From: Thuidium tamariscinum
Lineage: Eukaryota > Streptophyta > Bryopsida > Hypnales > Thuidiaceae
DNA: 64,000 nucleotides
Reading direction: 5' to 3'
Assembly: GCA_947034885.2 (NCBI GenBank)
Contig: OX344753.2
Coordinates: forward strand, 22,320,001-22,384,000
A model generated the notes under the pieces. It saw nothing but the letters and a program-made list of their open reading frames with translations, was not told the DNA's origin and made no database searches. Made by a program: the position numbers and the translations under genes. Positions 15,101 through 25,110 of this stretch are shown here, one piece after another (the first letter of the stretch is position 1; each line of letters starts with the position of its first letter).

Positions 15101-16713
15101 TTATTAAGGTTCCTACAGGTTCAAGGAATCTATAGAATTTCATGTTTTGATGCCTCATTGTTGTCTAAACTACAAGAGAATTATTTTATTCTGTCATCCT
15201 GTGGACTTGATTTTATGACGTGAATTGTGTAGGATTTGGCCGCTTATTACAAGGGTTCTTTGTTTCTACCGAAACTAAACAATGAGATCCCTTTAAACCG
15301 TAACGAGACCTATAAAAAGAGATTGGAAAGTCTCAATCACCTAGTGCTGATTATGGTGGGTCTCTTCTTTACTTAGTACTGTCTATCTTTGCGTTCTCTG
15401 TTTTGCGTAGAATCTAGTATCTTTTCACATGTTGATGATAAGATAAACTTGATAAAAGATCACCGCATATAAATTTTTTTGCTTATGCGACTCAATATTG
15501 GTGCTTCTACTCCCTGTCCCATAATACTAGTCCTTGTTTTAGTAATGAAAGAATTAAGGCAATGATTTCTAATGCATGTTACAATCAAATGATTCTATAG
15601 TGAATATGCAATGGTTCCTCTCAATCGCAAAACAATTGAACATGGCTCTTTATTGCAATCAAGTTTATTGCAATCAAGGAAAGATCATAAAGTAGGAGGT
15701 TGCAATAGATCCGAAGTCCCACACATAAACAAGGATAAACTTTATAGAGAAGGAAGACTCTCTATGCAACTACCTTGTCCTCTCTATGTGTTAGGTCTAT
15801 ACAATAACATCTTGGAATTCATTAGATTCAATGCAAAGCTCAATGTCTTTTGGTCTTTGACTCAATCTACTTCAAATTGCTATTAAGAATTCAATTTTCA
15901 GAATTTGTAAATTTGTAAGTTGGATAATAAATTAAATTTCTTGTACTTTTGAAGTAAAGGGGACAAGTAATTTGGGACAAATGAAAAAAACAAAAGGGAC
16001 TAGTATTATGAGACAGAGGGAGTAGGAGAGCTTGCATTCCCAGGAGGAATGTCTTGTTCACCTCAATTGCAGTACGTGTATTATGCACTGTACATTTGCA
16101 AATGACAAACGTTTTTTGGGATAGATTTGTATATGTGCTGACGTGGTGGCCAATGACTGGTGTTTCAGTTCCAGCAGGATATTGTCTTGATTCCTCCTCA
16201 AACAGCGTGGTTCGGTTTCTATGCTGACAACGATTTCAGTACCGTGCTAGCTGTCGAAGAGGCAAGTGCATTTCGAACTCAAAGATTTCATGAAAGCAAA
16301 AGTTAGAAATGAGCATTACAAGGCAGTGAACTTTTGAGCATTTACTGTCCGACCAAATTTTGACTGAATCAAGGTTACCATCTTTGTGTGTTTTTAGTTT
16401 AATTTCTAGCTACTCGTAGGTCTTTTATGAAGTACATGTTCAATATCTTGCTTGTGATGGCGATAGCAGTCCAGTTAATTCTTGTGTAGAGTGTGCCACT
16501 GTAACATTTGTTTGCGAAACTGCTTATTTGATGCAGACTGATTTGTACAAAGAGGACTGGATTGGTCTCAGAGCTTTGGACGAAGCTGGCCGGGTGAAAT
16601 ATATTGCTTTTCCCGGTGATCATTTAAGAATAAATGATTTGGAGCTCAAAGAGTATGTTGTTCCATATCTTACGAGCAGCTCACCTAGTGTTCATTCATG
16701 GTCGGAAATTTGA
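12172..16713 (+). CDS. Palmitoyl-protein thioesterase, PPT1-like (twelve exons, 321 aa)
   Basis: Removes palmitoyl groups from Cys of proteins, in the lysosome/vacuole or secretory pathway in known members. Exons: 12172-12313, 12958-13042, 13451-13502, 13635-13655, 13865-13918, 14027-14077, 14415-14477, 14641-14706, 14871-14909, 15233-15355, 16169-16261, 16537-16713. A hydrophobic segment at 17-33 fits a signal peptide or anchor. The family start LHGIGDEC is at 46-53. The nucleophile is Ser117 in GLSQG (115-119). Asp236 (FQQD) and His292 (PGDH) complete the triad, near human positions 115, 233 and 289. The middle matches plant homologues (EIGNGAGDSFF, PPVNNFVSLGGPHAG, WFGFY, EDWIGL). Exon 4 is only 21 nt but is needed to align. 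Intron 11 starts GC (GAG|GCAAGT). The ATG at 12172 has a strong context (gccATGg). An NET sequon lies in exon 10. All 12 exons join in one frame. Confidence 0.93.
15510..16022. mobile_element. Stowaway-type (Tc1/mariner) MITE in intron 10 of the thioesterase gene
   Basis: The left end CTCCCTGTCCCATAATACTA (15510) pairs with the right end TAGTATTATGAGACAGAGGG (ending 16020, then AG). Both are flanked by TA (15508-15509 and 16023-16024), the Tc1/mariner target duplication. CTCCCTCCGTCCCA-like termini are the hallmark of plant Stowaway MITEs. At 513 bp it is longer than most. It contains a 91-codon open frame without recognisable features. It lies wholly inside an intron and leaves the splice sites intact. 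Confidence 0.82.
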
Positions 16714-17500
16714 GTTGATTTGGGTTTGTAGAGGTTACCATCACTGTTTCATTGCTAGATGTGTTTGTTGGAGAACAAAGTTTTATACATTAGATTTGGC
16801 ATAATTGTAGTTTTCAGAGTGCAAGCTTTTCGTTTAGGGTTTAGGGGTTCGGAGTTATATATATTTGTAGACCAATGATTGTTTCAATTCAATGATTTTC
16901 TTTAATCACGAACTTTCTTCCTACAGCTTTGGAATTATCAAAAGTTGCACCTGCTCTGGTTGTGAGTCCACTTTTCTTTCCTTTCAATTCCTGGAACGCA
17001 AATGTTGTCTTCCTCGAGAACTTGGGGATTACTCAAATCAGTTGTGCAGCATTGAAAGCCAGAATCCGATGTTCATGTTAACCGATGTGCACATCTTGCT
17101 TAGAACGATTGAAGGTCGTGGTGGACCCAAAGAACTGGTTTCTACCCGCAAATTTCTATCTGATCCCGTACATTCCTTACAGAAGGTCCTGAATGAATTG
17201 GCTTGATTGATTCTCTTGAATCCGTTTGGATAGGAAGTAGTTGCTCTGTTCCAGGAATTGCCCAATCTTGCGATTTTCGAGAATCTTGCATTTGGGGGGC
17301 CCTGTTGCTCCGCATCTCCCGATTCATTCCCTGCCTTAAGTTATGTCCAGATCTCGAGGGACTATGTGTGTTCTATGCGCAACTTCGAAGTACGAGATTC
17401 TCTTCTTTCTTTCCATTTTTAGCCTTGTGTGATCTTGAGCCTCCAAATCCTTGAAAAATTACAGAACATTCCAGAGCAGAATTGTGTCTTCACCATGGTT
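16714..17500 (+). other. 3' flank of the thioesterase gene, unassigned GC-richer sequence
   Basis: Contains the probable 3' UTR. Two plant telomere-type units (TTTAGGGTTTAGGG) lie at 16833-16846. From about 16890 to 17450 composition stays gene-like and short open frames occur on both strands (for example 16892-17206 +), but none shows a recognisable domain. This may be UTR or an old gene fragment. Confidence 0.35.
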
Positions 17501-18065
17501 CACAATATTAACCCTTCATTGCTTAAGTAAACTCCAAATAGGTCTAAAAGCATCATTGCTTTTCAAGCCTTGTAAGTCTAAATGTCACTAAGATATGAAA
17601 ATCTCAATTGTACTGTACAATCTTGTAGTGTGCATGTTGTAAATGATGTGGATCAAATTTGGAGTCATTTGGCTGCATGGATTGCAAGATCATAATGTTT
17701 TTAGTGTTGAAAAAAGATGCTGAATTTATCCTAAAAATGCATTTGGAGGTGAAATTTGATTTCTAAACCTATTCAAATGAAAAAACTTTAAACTAAAAAG
17801 TGATTCAAAACCAACATACAAACACATTGGTGAAATTTTTTTCATTCAAATGCTTTAAATTGTTTGCAAAATGACTTTGAAATGTCAAAAAATTAGCAAA
17901 AAAGCCAGGTGCAAAAACACATCTTAACTCAATTGTAATAGTGCAACAGTTCACACAATTTTTATTGTGTATGACCTAAATTGTCAATTACATTTTACAT
18001 TATGCAAAATACTTTTACACTTAAATATATAATTGTGTGTATGAGTGTTTTACTTTGACCCTATC
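17501..18065. other. AT-rich spacer, nothing recognised
   Basis: AT-rich sequence without coding or clear repeat signals. Confidence 0.4.
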
Positions 18066-18435
18066 CAATATTTATATCTAATTCCTTCTTGTACTAGATT
18101 ACATCTCCTAAATAAAATTTTCAATACTATATTTATATCTAATTCCTTCTTGTACTAGATTACATCTCCTAAATAAAATTTTCAATACTATATTTATATC
18201 TAATTCCTTCTTGTACTAGATTACATCTCCTAAATAAAATTTTCAATACTATATTTATATCTAATTCCTTCTTGTACTAGATTACATCTCCTAAATAAAA
18301 TTTTCAATACTATATTTATATCTAATTCCTTCTTGTACTAGATTACATCTCCTAAATAAAATTTTCAATACTATATTTATATCTAATTCCTTCTTGTACT
18401 AGATTACATCTCCTAAATAAAATTTTCAATACTAT
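18066..18435. repeat. Tandem array, 61-bp unit, six near-identical copies
   Basis: ATTTATATCTAATTCC recurs at 18070, 18131, 18192, 18253, 18314 and 18375, exactly 61 bp apart. Each unit also carries CTTGTACTAGATTACATCTC and AAATAAAATTTTCAATACTA. Units 2 to 6 look identical by eye; only the first start and last end differ. Such uniformity points to very recent expansion or to an assembled repeat of uncertain copy number. Confidence 0.95.
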
Positions 18436-18816
18436 TCATAGAGAAATTTTGAAAATCCAAAATTCAACAAGTATGTCAACTTGTTACCTTACAAGACTTT
18501 ACTTTACAAAATATAGAGATTTGTTTCATTCTACAAAGAATTTGCCATTGAATGTTTCAAGCGGACCCATTTTATCTCCTTTAGCTCCTTGGGTATTCTT
18601 GCTTTGAAATAATCAAAGTTGTTGATGCACTAGTCAATGGTTCTTTGATTGGAAGGGCTTGTTGTATTTGCACTTGTATAAGGATCACATATGTTGAATT
18701 GATGCAACACAATTCAAAAATCTTGATTTGTAGGGAGATTGTTTAATTTAAAGGTTGGATGGATCATGCAAAACAAAGAGACATTGCCTATGTAGAGAGA
18801 ATTGCAATAACCAATA
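18436..18816. other. AT-rich spacer, nothing recognised
   Basis: No coding frame or repeat end could be supported. Confidence 0.35.
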
Positions 18817-19089
18817 AAATGGGTACACCCTAAAGCACCAGATATTTGTACTATGCCTAGTTATTGTGATTAAATTATTTAGATTTTCATATAGTCTTGT
18901 TGGCAAGTGAAAGCACATTCTAATGCACCAATGGACGTAGCATTTGGATACAATATGCAAAAATTATTAAGGATCAAAGTTTGTTTTTGAAAATCGTCCA
19001 TCCAAGTAGGTACATATTTGATTTTGAAAATGTACACAAATTGTAGATGGTGCTTCAAGGTAAATTGTACTTTTGGGTGTATCTACTAT
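18817..19089 (-). mobile_element. ~275-bp mariner-like MITE, diverged copy
   Basis: The left end GGGTACACCCTAAAGCACC (18821) and right end TTTTGGGTGTATCTACTATA (about 19071-19090) are decayed forms of the AGGTAGGTACACCC termini seen at 24.57-25.11 kb and 34.79 kb. Internal blocks are shared, including CATATAGTCTTGTTGGC, AAGTGAAAGCA and GGATACAATATGCAAAA. This is the oldest-looking of the four copies. Confidence 0.65.
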
Positions 19090-19371
19090 ACATGAGCTAA
19101 AACTACCCTTGTTTCCTTGCCTTAGAGCATCCCCACATCAAAGTCAGGAAATGGGGACACTAGGTGATCTGGAATGTGCTAAAGCATTCCCTGGCCTTTG
19201 TCTTCGACTTGTACCCTACAGCTACATGGGATGGGGGACGCAAGAAGGTGGGTTTGCACAAGGCCCAAAACTCCACTTTGTCAATTAAAAAAAAATTGAA
19301 TTCTAGCTAGTCATTGACGATGTGTTCATTTAGGAATCATGTGCTTTTTTGCTTCAAAGAGTGTATCTTAC

Positions 19372-20029
19372 TTAACCCCTAAATGCCCAAGGCCTATTTT
19401 GAACTTCTTAGAATTTGCTCTAAGTTGAACAAAATGCCAACATTTTGATAAGTTATATCAATTTTTTTAAATTGTAATCATACAAATTCAAACTAGACAT
19501 ATTAGAGATTGCATAGGAAAGAAAACACAACAATAGCACTTATACAGTGAAAGATTATAATGTTTGACCATGAGGGTGTTAAAAGTGCAAAAGTGATGTA
19601 AAGTATTTCTATCCTCTTTTCACAAGTTAAATCTAAAAAGTTGGTGACCAAAAAAATATGAGGTGAAAGGGTCTAATATGCATAACTCCAATCAATTTAT
19701 GGCTCCTCAAAATCTACTTTACAATTTTTGTGAAAAAATTTTGAATGTGATTTTTTCTCCAAGATCTAGTGTATTTGAGGCTCATTTTCAAGAGCTCTCA
19801 ACACCACAAAAAGTCAAGATTGCAAGGGGTACCCTTGCACAAAATCTTGTATTGAAAAATCACTATCATTTATTTTCTAGATCGGGTTTTTGACACTAAA
19901 ACTAGACTTTCAAAAAAACTTTCCTAAAATACAAACTATACAAAATAGCAACTTAGAATGGTTAGGTTTCATTTAACTTTAAAGTTTTACAAACACCAGA
20001 TTCTTGTCCCTTGGGCAATTAAGGGTTAA
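19372..20029. mobile_element. TTAA-flanked element, short relative (658 bp), copy E
   Basis: Starts TTAACCCCTAAATGCCCAAGG and ends CCTTGGGCAATTAAGGGTTAA, giving an inverted terminal match of about 20 bp with a few changes, bounded by TTAA. The termini belong to the same type as the ~930-bp family. The interior was not clearly aligned to it, so this may be a separate subfamily. No transposase frame. Confidence 0.6.
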
Positions 20030-20429
20030 AAACTTATGTTAGACCATGTATACCATGCCTTGAGAACTAAATCAAATCACATAGTCTATGTAGCCTCCTA
20101 CTCTCCATTTCCTTGTCTTCTTAGGAAATTTGGCTATGGCTAGGCATTTCTTGAGCCCTATTTTGCGTGCCGAGGGGAAGTGCGTGAGACTCGGCCCAAC
20201 CAAATACCTAGTTTGTGTCAAATCTTGTAATGTGGTGGAAATGCTCTTAGTAAGCTAACCCTTTTCATTGATTTCATTGCTTGCTTGACCTACTCAATTA
20301 CTCATAGCTTTATCCTAAAATTTCATGCAAGATTCTTTAAACTCCTCTAAGTCTACAAAGATCAAGAACAAAATTATCCTTTTTAATTAAGTTAGAGGTA
20401 CCCAATACTAACACACACACCATCAACAA

Positions 20430-21632
20430 TAAATAGGGTATCCTATTCCAACCAAGATTAGAATGGATTTCTGTTTTTTCTTGAATATGTGTATTTTTGT
20501 ACTTTTTTAAGGTTTGGACCAATAAGATAATGACATGTAAGTGAGCACAAAAGTAGGAAGTAATTAGTGGGAAAGTAGTTCTTGAAGGATTAGAATTGGA
20601 TGACTCTAGATGTTGGTTATAAATCAAGTCCAACTTTTGCCTTTCAAAATTCATAGCAATTTCAATTCAAGAGATAAAATAACCAAATTCTTTGCAATTC
20701 CCATTAACGTAGAACCACTTGTAACCAATCATTTAAGGTATTCGAGACATGATTTGGTGTAGTATAAGGGAAAACAAATATTTTTAGAGGTGCAAAGATA
20801 AAAATGACAGGGATTGCAAAAAGTTTGATAATTTTATCACATGAACTAAAATTACTATGAATTTTGAAAGGCCTAAAGTGTTGCAGACCTATAGCCAATG
20901 CGTAGATTCCTTCAATTACATCCATAGAAGAACTCTGGCCATTCCCGTTCATTACTTCTTTCTTATTTGTTCACTAGCTTTGGGACATGTGTCATGAACT
21001 TATTAGTCCCAACCTTGATAAAGAAGAAAACGGCATGCATTCCAAGCTCTGGTTGGAAATCTGTTCCAGCCTTATTGAAAATAAATAAAGTCTACAAGTT
21101 GGAAATGGGGTGTTGATCGCTTATGAGTGGTTCTACCTTATTTCTACAGTGGAAACAACCAAAAACGTCCAAATAAGGAATTCAGCATAGTTGGAGGCAA
21201 TGTTTTCTAAAAATGATATTTTTCTAGTATTAGCAAGTGAAAATCATGAATATTAAAAAAAAGTTAGATTTTTCGGATACAATATGTAATTTCTACAAAT
21301 TTTCAAAGTGTTGGCTCCCTAGACATGTGGAACCGTCCTGTAGGTGCCCCCAAAATTGAACCCTACGAAAATCAGCACTCAGCCAACCAAATTTCCCTAC
21401 GTGTCCTTTAGTTGTGTTAGCAAATTACAATCATACATGTGGCAAACACATTAAGAGAAGTCTACTGACACATTTGGCTGAATCTACAATCCACTGCAAG
21501 GAACAGGTGCGGGAATGGGTGTTTTGCCCTTATCAATGCACCTCTCAAAATATTTGCTTGGCTTGGCACTATTCTAGATCATGTCCAAGTGTGCTTATTT
21601 TATTGGTTATGGGTACATCTACCTTAACGGTA
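20430..21632. mobile_element. Nested cluster of the 430-bp MITE family
   Basis: A complete inverted copy lies at 20709-21140, with ends GTAGAACCACTTGTAACC and GAGTGGTTCTACCTTA. Its body matches the element at 11349-11769 in reverse, for example CTATGAATTTTGAAAGGC and AAACAAATATTTTTAGAGG. It is preceded by a partial direct copy (about 20430-20700) and followed by a right-end fragment (about 21510-21632: CTCAAAATATTTGCTTGG, GGTTATGGGTACATCTACC). The arrangement suggests insertion of one copy into another. Confidence 0.6.
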
Positions 21633-22086
21633 AAGCAGTTTGAATTGTACGCCACGGTACAGTACACTCCAGTACTGCATTGGAAATGCCGTGCACGTCA
21701 AGCAGTGACATTACAGAGGTGAGGTGAGGACTTGGAAGTAATTTTTTCAACATCGATTTTGACGGAATTTGACGGAATTTGCATTTGATTTTTGGTTGAC
21801 TCCAATTGACCCCCGGTAAAAACGTGGAGCCAATCAGCCACCACGTGCTGAATGTTGTCTGCCACGAGTAAGCCAGCTATTGACCTCCCATTTTCGAAAT
21901 TTTTTGTGGACTTTTACTTGTAAAAATTGATCACATAGCCAGAGTGGAACAATAATAACTTATTGTTTTCTCAATATTGATACGAGCCCAGGTGAAAGGT
22001 AAAGGTAATGAATTCGATGAAATATCACTCAAAATGGATTAAAATTGTATTGATAAGAGGGAAAAAATTGTATTCCAAATTTGACT
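21633..22086. other. Spacer, nothing recognised
   Basis: Contains GACGGAATTT twice in tandem near 21760-21780. No gene seen. Confidence 0.35.
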
Positions 22087-23014
22087 TTAACCCCTAAAGG
22101 ACCATGGCCGTTTTTCAACCCAAAACCACTCAAACTGCCATTTCTGCTCCATTCATCCATGAAAAACAAAAAAAATAATTTTTTTAGAATTTAACCATAG
22201 GATCTTGTACTTTACTTAACTAAGATCATGTGGTGAAAATTTCATGAAGTTTGACTGTATAGATAGGAAGATATGAGCATTCAAAGTTGGAAAACAAAGT
22301 TTTCTTAAACTCTAGTTTGCAACTTCAAATGACTTTGTCCTCCATTTATGTAATTTTTTTGCACTACAGACCTTGAATTTAAATTTTTTTCTATTGAGAA
22401 ATTGAGCTAAGAGCTTAGGGAAAAAAATTCACAAAATAAAGACTTTTTTTTCATTCTTTAAAAAATTGTCAAGTAGATGTAGGTCCAAGATTGAAAGAAA
22501 AACTAAATTGCAAATATCTCATAGATGGAATTGAAACACAATAATCCCAATGGTGAGATTGTTCTAGCAAACAAAATCAACCTTGTCCAACAATTTTTTT
22601 TGAAAAATTGTGAAAATTGCATTCACAAATGAATCCTATAAGTTATTTTTTCAAGAAGATGCTTAGATTGCCCGAAAAACAAGATTGTTCATAACTTTCA
22701 CATTACTAATCTTAATGGAATGAATCAAAGCTTCACTTGTAGACAAAAATAAAATCTATAAGAAAAAAAATTAATTTTTTAATCTTGAAGTTTTTGTAGA
22801 TTTTTTTTTCTGCCCGGCGACATGAAAATTATGTTTAAGATGGCATAACTTTTGCTCCCAGTCACCAATTGAAAAAAAAAATATTCCCACAGAGCTAATC
22901 AATTTTTCTATCTTGTGTGAAAATTTCAAGAAAATTCATTAAAAATTGAAGTCACAAGTACCTGCCCGAATTCTTAAAGTCCCCCGAGGGGACTCTTGGT
23001 CCTTTAGGGGTTAA
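22087..23014 (+). mobile_element. ~930-bp TTAA-flanked element (piggyBac-like ends), copy B
   Basis: The left end TTAACCCCTAAAGGACCA is perfectly inverted at the right end (TGGTCCTTTAGGGGTTAA). One more flanking base on each side extends the match to 19 bp. Both termini carry TTAA followed by CCCC. Length (928 bp) and internal blocks (TGCCCG near the right, AAAACCACTCAAACTGCCAT at the left) match copies A, C and D. All frames are short, so it is non-coding. Confidence 0.75.
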
Positions 23015-24565
23015 AAAAAATAGGTTCATCAATCTAATGGTAAGTTTGCAAACTTAAGAACAGACTATTGCGATTATAGTAACCCACGCAATGAATGATT
23101 TCAAAATGAACACTATTAAATGAAGTCTTGATTGTAATTTTTCATTGAGCTATTTATTGTCTAGACATGGAAAATATACCTAAAGGAGATGCACTTTAAC
23201 AGTCAAATGGTGTATAGTAGGTGAGAATTTTAGTTTATTTATTTCAAAGTGGACCACTACTTGCCGTTCGCATTTGGATCATATTTCATAATAACACATT
23301 CAAGAATAGTGGAAAATACATGTTACAAAATATCTCTATTTGAATGTAGACAAATACCAAATATTGAAGAAATATTAACCCACCCAAAGAAGATTTCATT
23401 AAAGTATTAGAAATTGGATAGGAATGTTCTATAATGTAGGAGACGAGGACTTCACCTAGGGGATGACACTTCCCATTTTTTAATAACCTGAGTGCGGCGG
23501 AAGATAGGGTACATTTAAATAATCTTGGGTAAAATTTATAAGAAATTTATACATAAAATAAGGGACATTAAAAAGGCAAAGTTTTTTAAAAATAAAATAG
23601 GGATGATAATATGGCTGATTTTTCCACTTTATGGTAAAATAGGGGCTCTTTTAATGTTGCCAAGTAATGATTACAAGTAATTGATAGCCCCCCCTAAAAG
23701 TATCCCACTGCCGCACGTGGGTCCCCCAAATACACAAGAAGTGTCCTTCCCGGTGTCGGGTAGAGAGGAGCGCGCTAAGGGAACACACGGGGTGTCTAGC
23801 TGCAACTAGGTTTGGCTTGAAAAAATGAAGAACCCAAAAAAATATAATGAATAATTTTACAAATTTTCATTAAAAACTCTTCCTATACAAAGTGCAATAA
23901 TAATGACTGCCAAAAAAAACACCCTTTCAAAGTCCTAGTTCTCCCAAGTATATTAAGGGAAAGAGGAAGGAACACTTTCACCTTATCTACCACCTAGTTA
24001 AGTGGAGTTTGATCACTATAAAGCCACATGGACTTGACTTCAACTATTGGTCTTCACTTTTCTTCCCCCTAACCCTATCCTTATCTCTTACATGGACTTC
24101 TAGTCCTTTTAAAAAGAAAACTAAACGAAAGGTAAAACAAACTTCACCTTTCTTTTAAACAACTTTAAACTTAAACTAAAACCCTAAAATGACTTCAAAT
24201 ATTAAAAAAAATCAAATTAATACCAAATAGTTGTTTAATAGAGGTAAAAAAGATAGAGTTCACTCCATATGGATGGATTAGACTCTCCAAAAAACCCTCT
24301 ACTTCAACAATAAACAGAAAATTCTACATAGTGAACAAATTTACTACATGACACCGGGGACTTCACAAAGGAAAAAGCAGCGCTTCTATGGGCTACTAAA
24401 TGTTATCGACTCCTTTTGGGGAGGTACCATGGGACTATGTTGCACCATTCCAAAAGAAATCTCTACTTTCTGCAAAATGAAAGTAATCTCTTTTCTCTAG
24501 AAATTTTCCACCTCTATTCTAAATGTGAATGAAGTTGCCAAATCTGAATGAAAGTGCATGGATGT
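23015..24565. other. Spacer, unrecognised
   Basis: AT-rich except for a GC-richer patch at about 23690-23810 (CCCACTGCCGCACGTGGGTC, then GGTGTCGGGTAGAG). GGACTTCAC occurs at about 23448 and again at about 24358, which might mark an old repeat, but no long terminal repeat, primer site or coding remnant could be supported. Confidence 0.35.
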
Positions 24566-24830
24566 AAGGTGGGTACACCTAAAATGGCCACTTATTCTTA
24601 TTGTGCCTAGTTCCTGTCATCATGCTGTTTAGATTTTTATATAGTCTTGTTGGCGAGTGAAAACATGTTCCAACGTACCAAGGAACATAGGATTTGGATA
24701 TTGTAAGCAAAAGTTATTAACGGTCAAAGTCTGTTTTTGAAATGGCCATCTATAGCTTGGGTACATGATTGATTTCGGAAATGTATGCTTAGTGTAGATG
24801 GCACTTTAAGGTCAAGTGCCATTTTGGGTG
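24566..24830 (-). mobile_element. ~275-bp mariner-like MITE, tandem copy 1
   Basis: Begins TAAGGTGGGTACACCTAAAA and ends GCCATTTTGGGTG, directly abutting the next copy. Its internal blocks (ATATAGTCTTGTTGGC, CATGTTCCAACGTACCAA, TTATTAACGGTCAAAGTC) recur in the other three copies. The outer few bases of its right end are missing where the second copy starts. Confidence 0.75.
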
Positions 24831-25110
24831 TAAGGTAGGTACATCCAAAAGCGCCAGTTTTTCATAATGTGCCTAGTTCTTGTTATTAGCTAGTTTAGAT
24901 TTTTATGCAGTCTTGTGGGCAAGTGAAAGCATGTTCTAACGCACCAAAGAACGCAGGATTTGGATATCATATGCAAAAGTTATTAACGGTCAAAGTCTGT
25001 TTCTGAAAGCTCCATCTACAGTCTGCGAACATGACTGATTTTGGAAATGTATGTGCACTATAGACGGCGCTTTTAGGAACAGGGCGCTTTTGGGTGTACC
25101 TACCTTACCT
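24831..25110 (-). mobile_element. ~275-bp mariner-like MITE, tandem copy 2
   Basis: Ends are TAAGGTAGGTACATCCAAAA and CTTTTGGGTGTACCTACCTTA, inverted copies flanked by TA. It is followed by a second CCTACCTTA, so the right edge is locally duplicated. It is non-coding and shares the same internal blocks as its tandem neighbour. Confidence 0.78.

Noticed and set aside
15611-15886. 91-codon open frame inside thioesterase intron 10
   Set aside because: Lies within the Stowaway-type element and has no recognisable features.
23448-24366. GGACTTCAC pair as possible long-terminal-repeat borders
   Set aside because: Only nine matching bases, no TG...CA ends, no flanking duplication and no further similarity.
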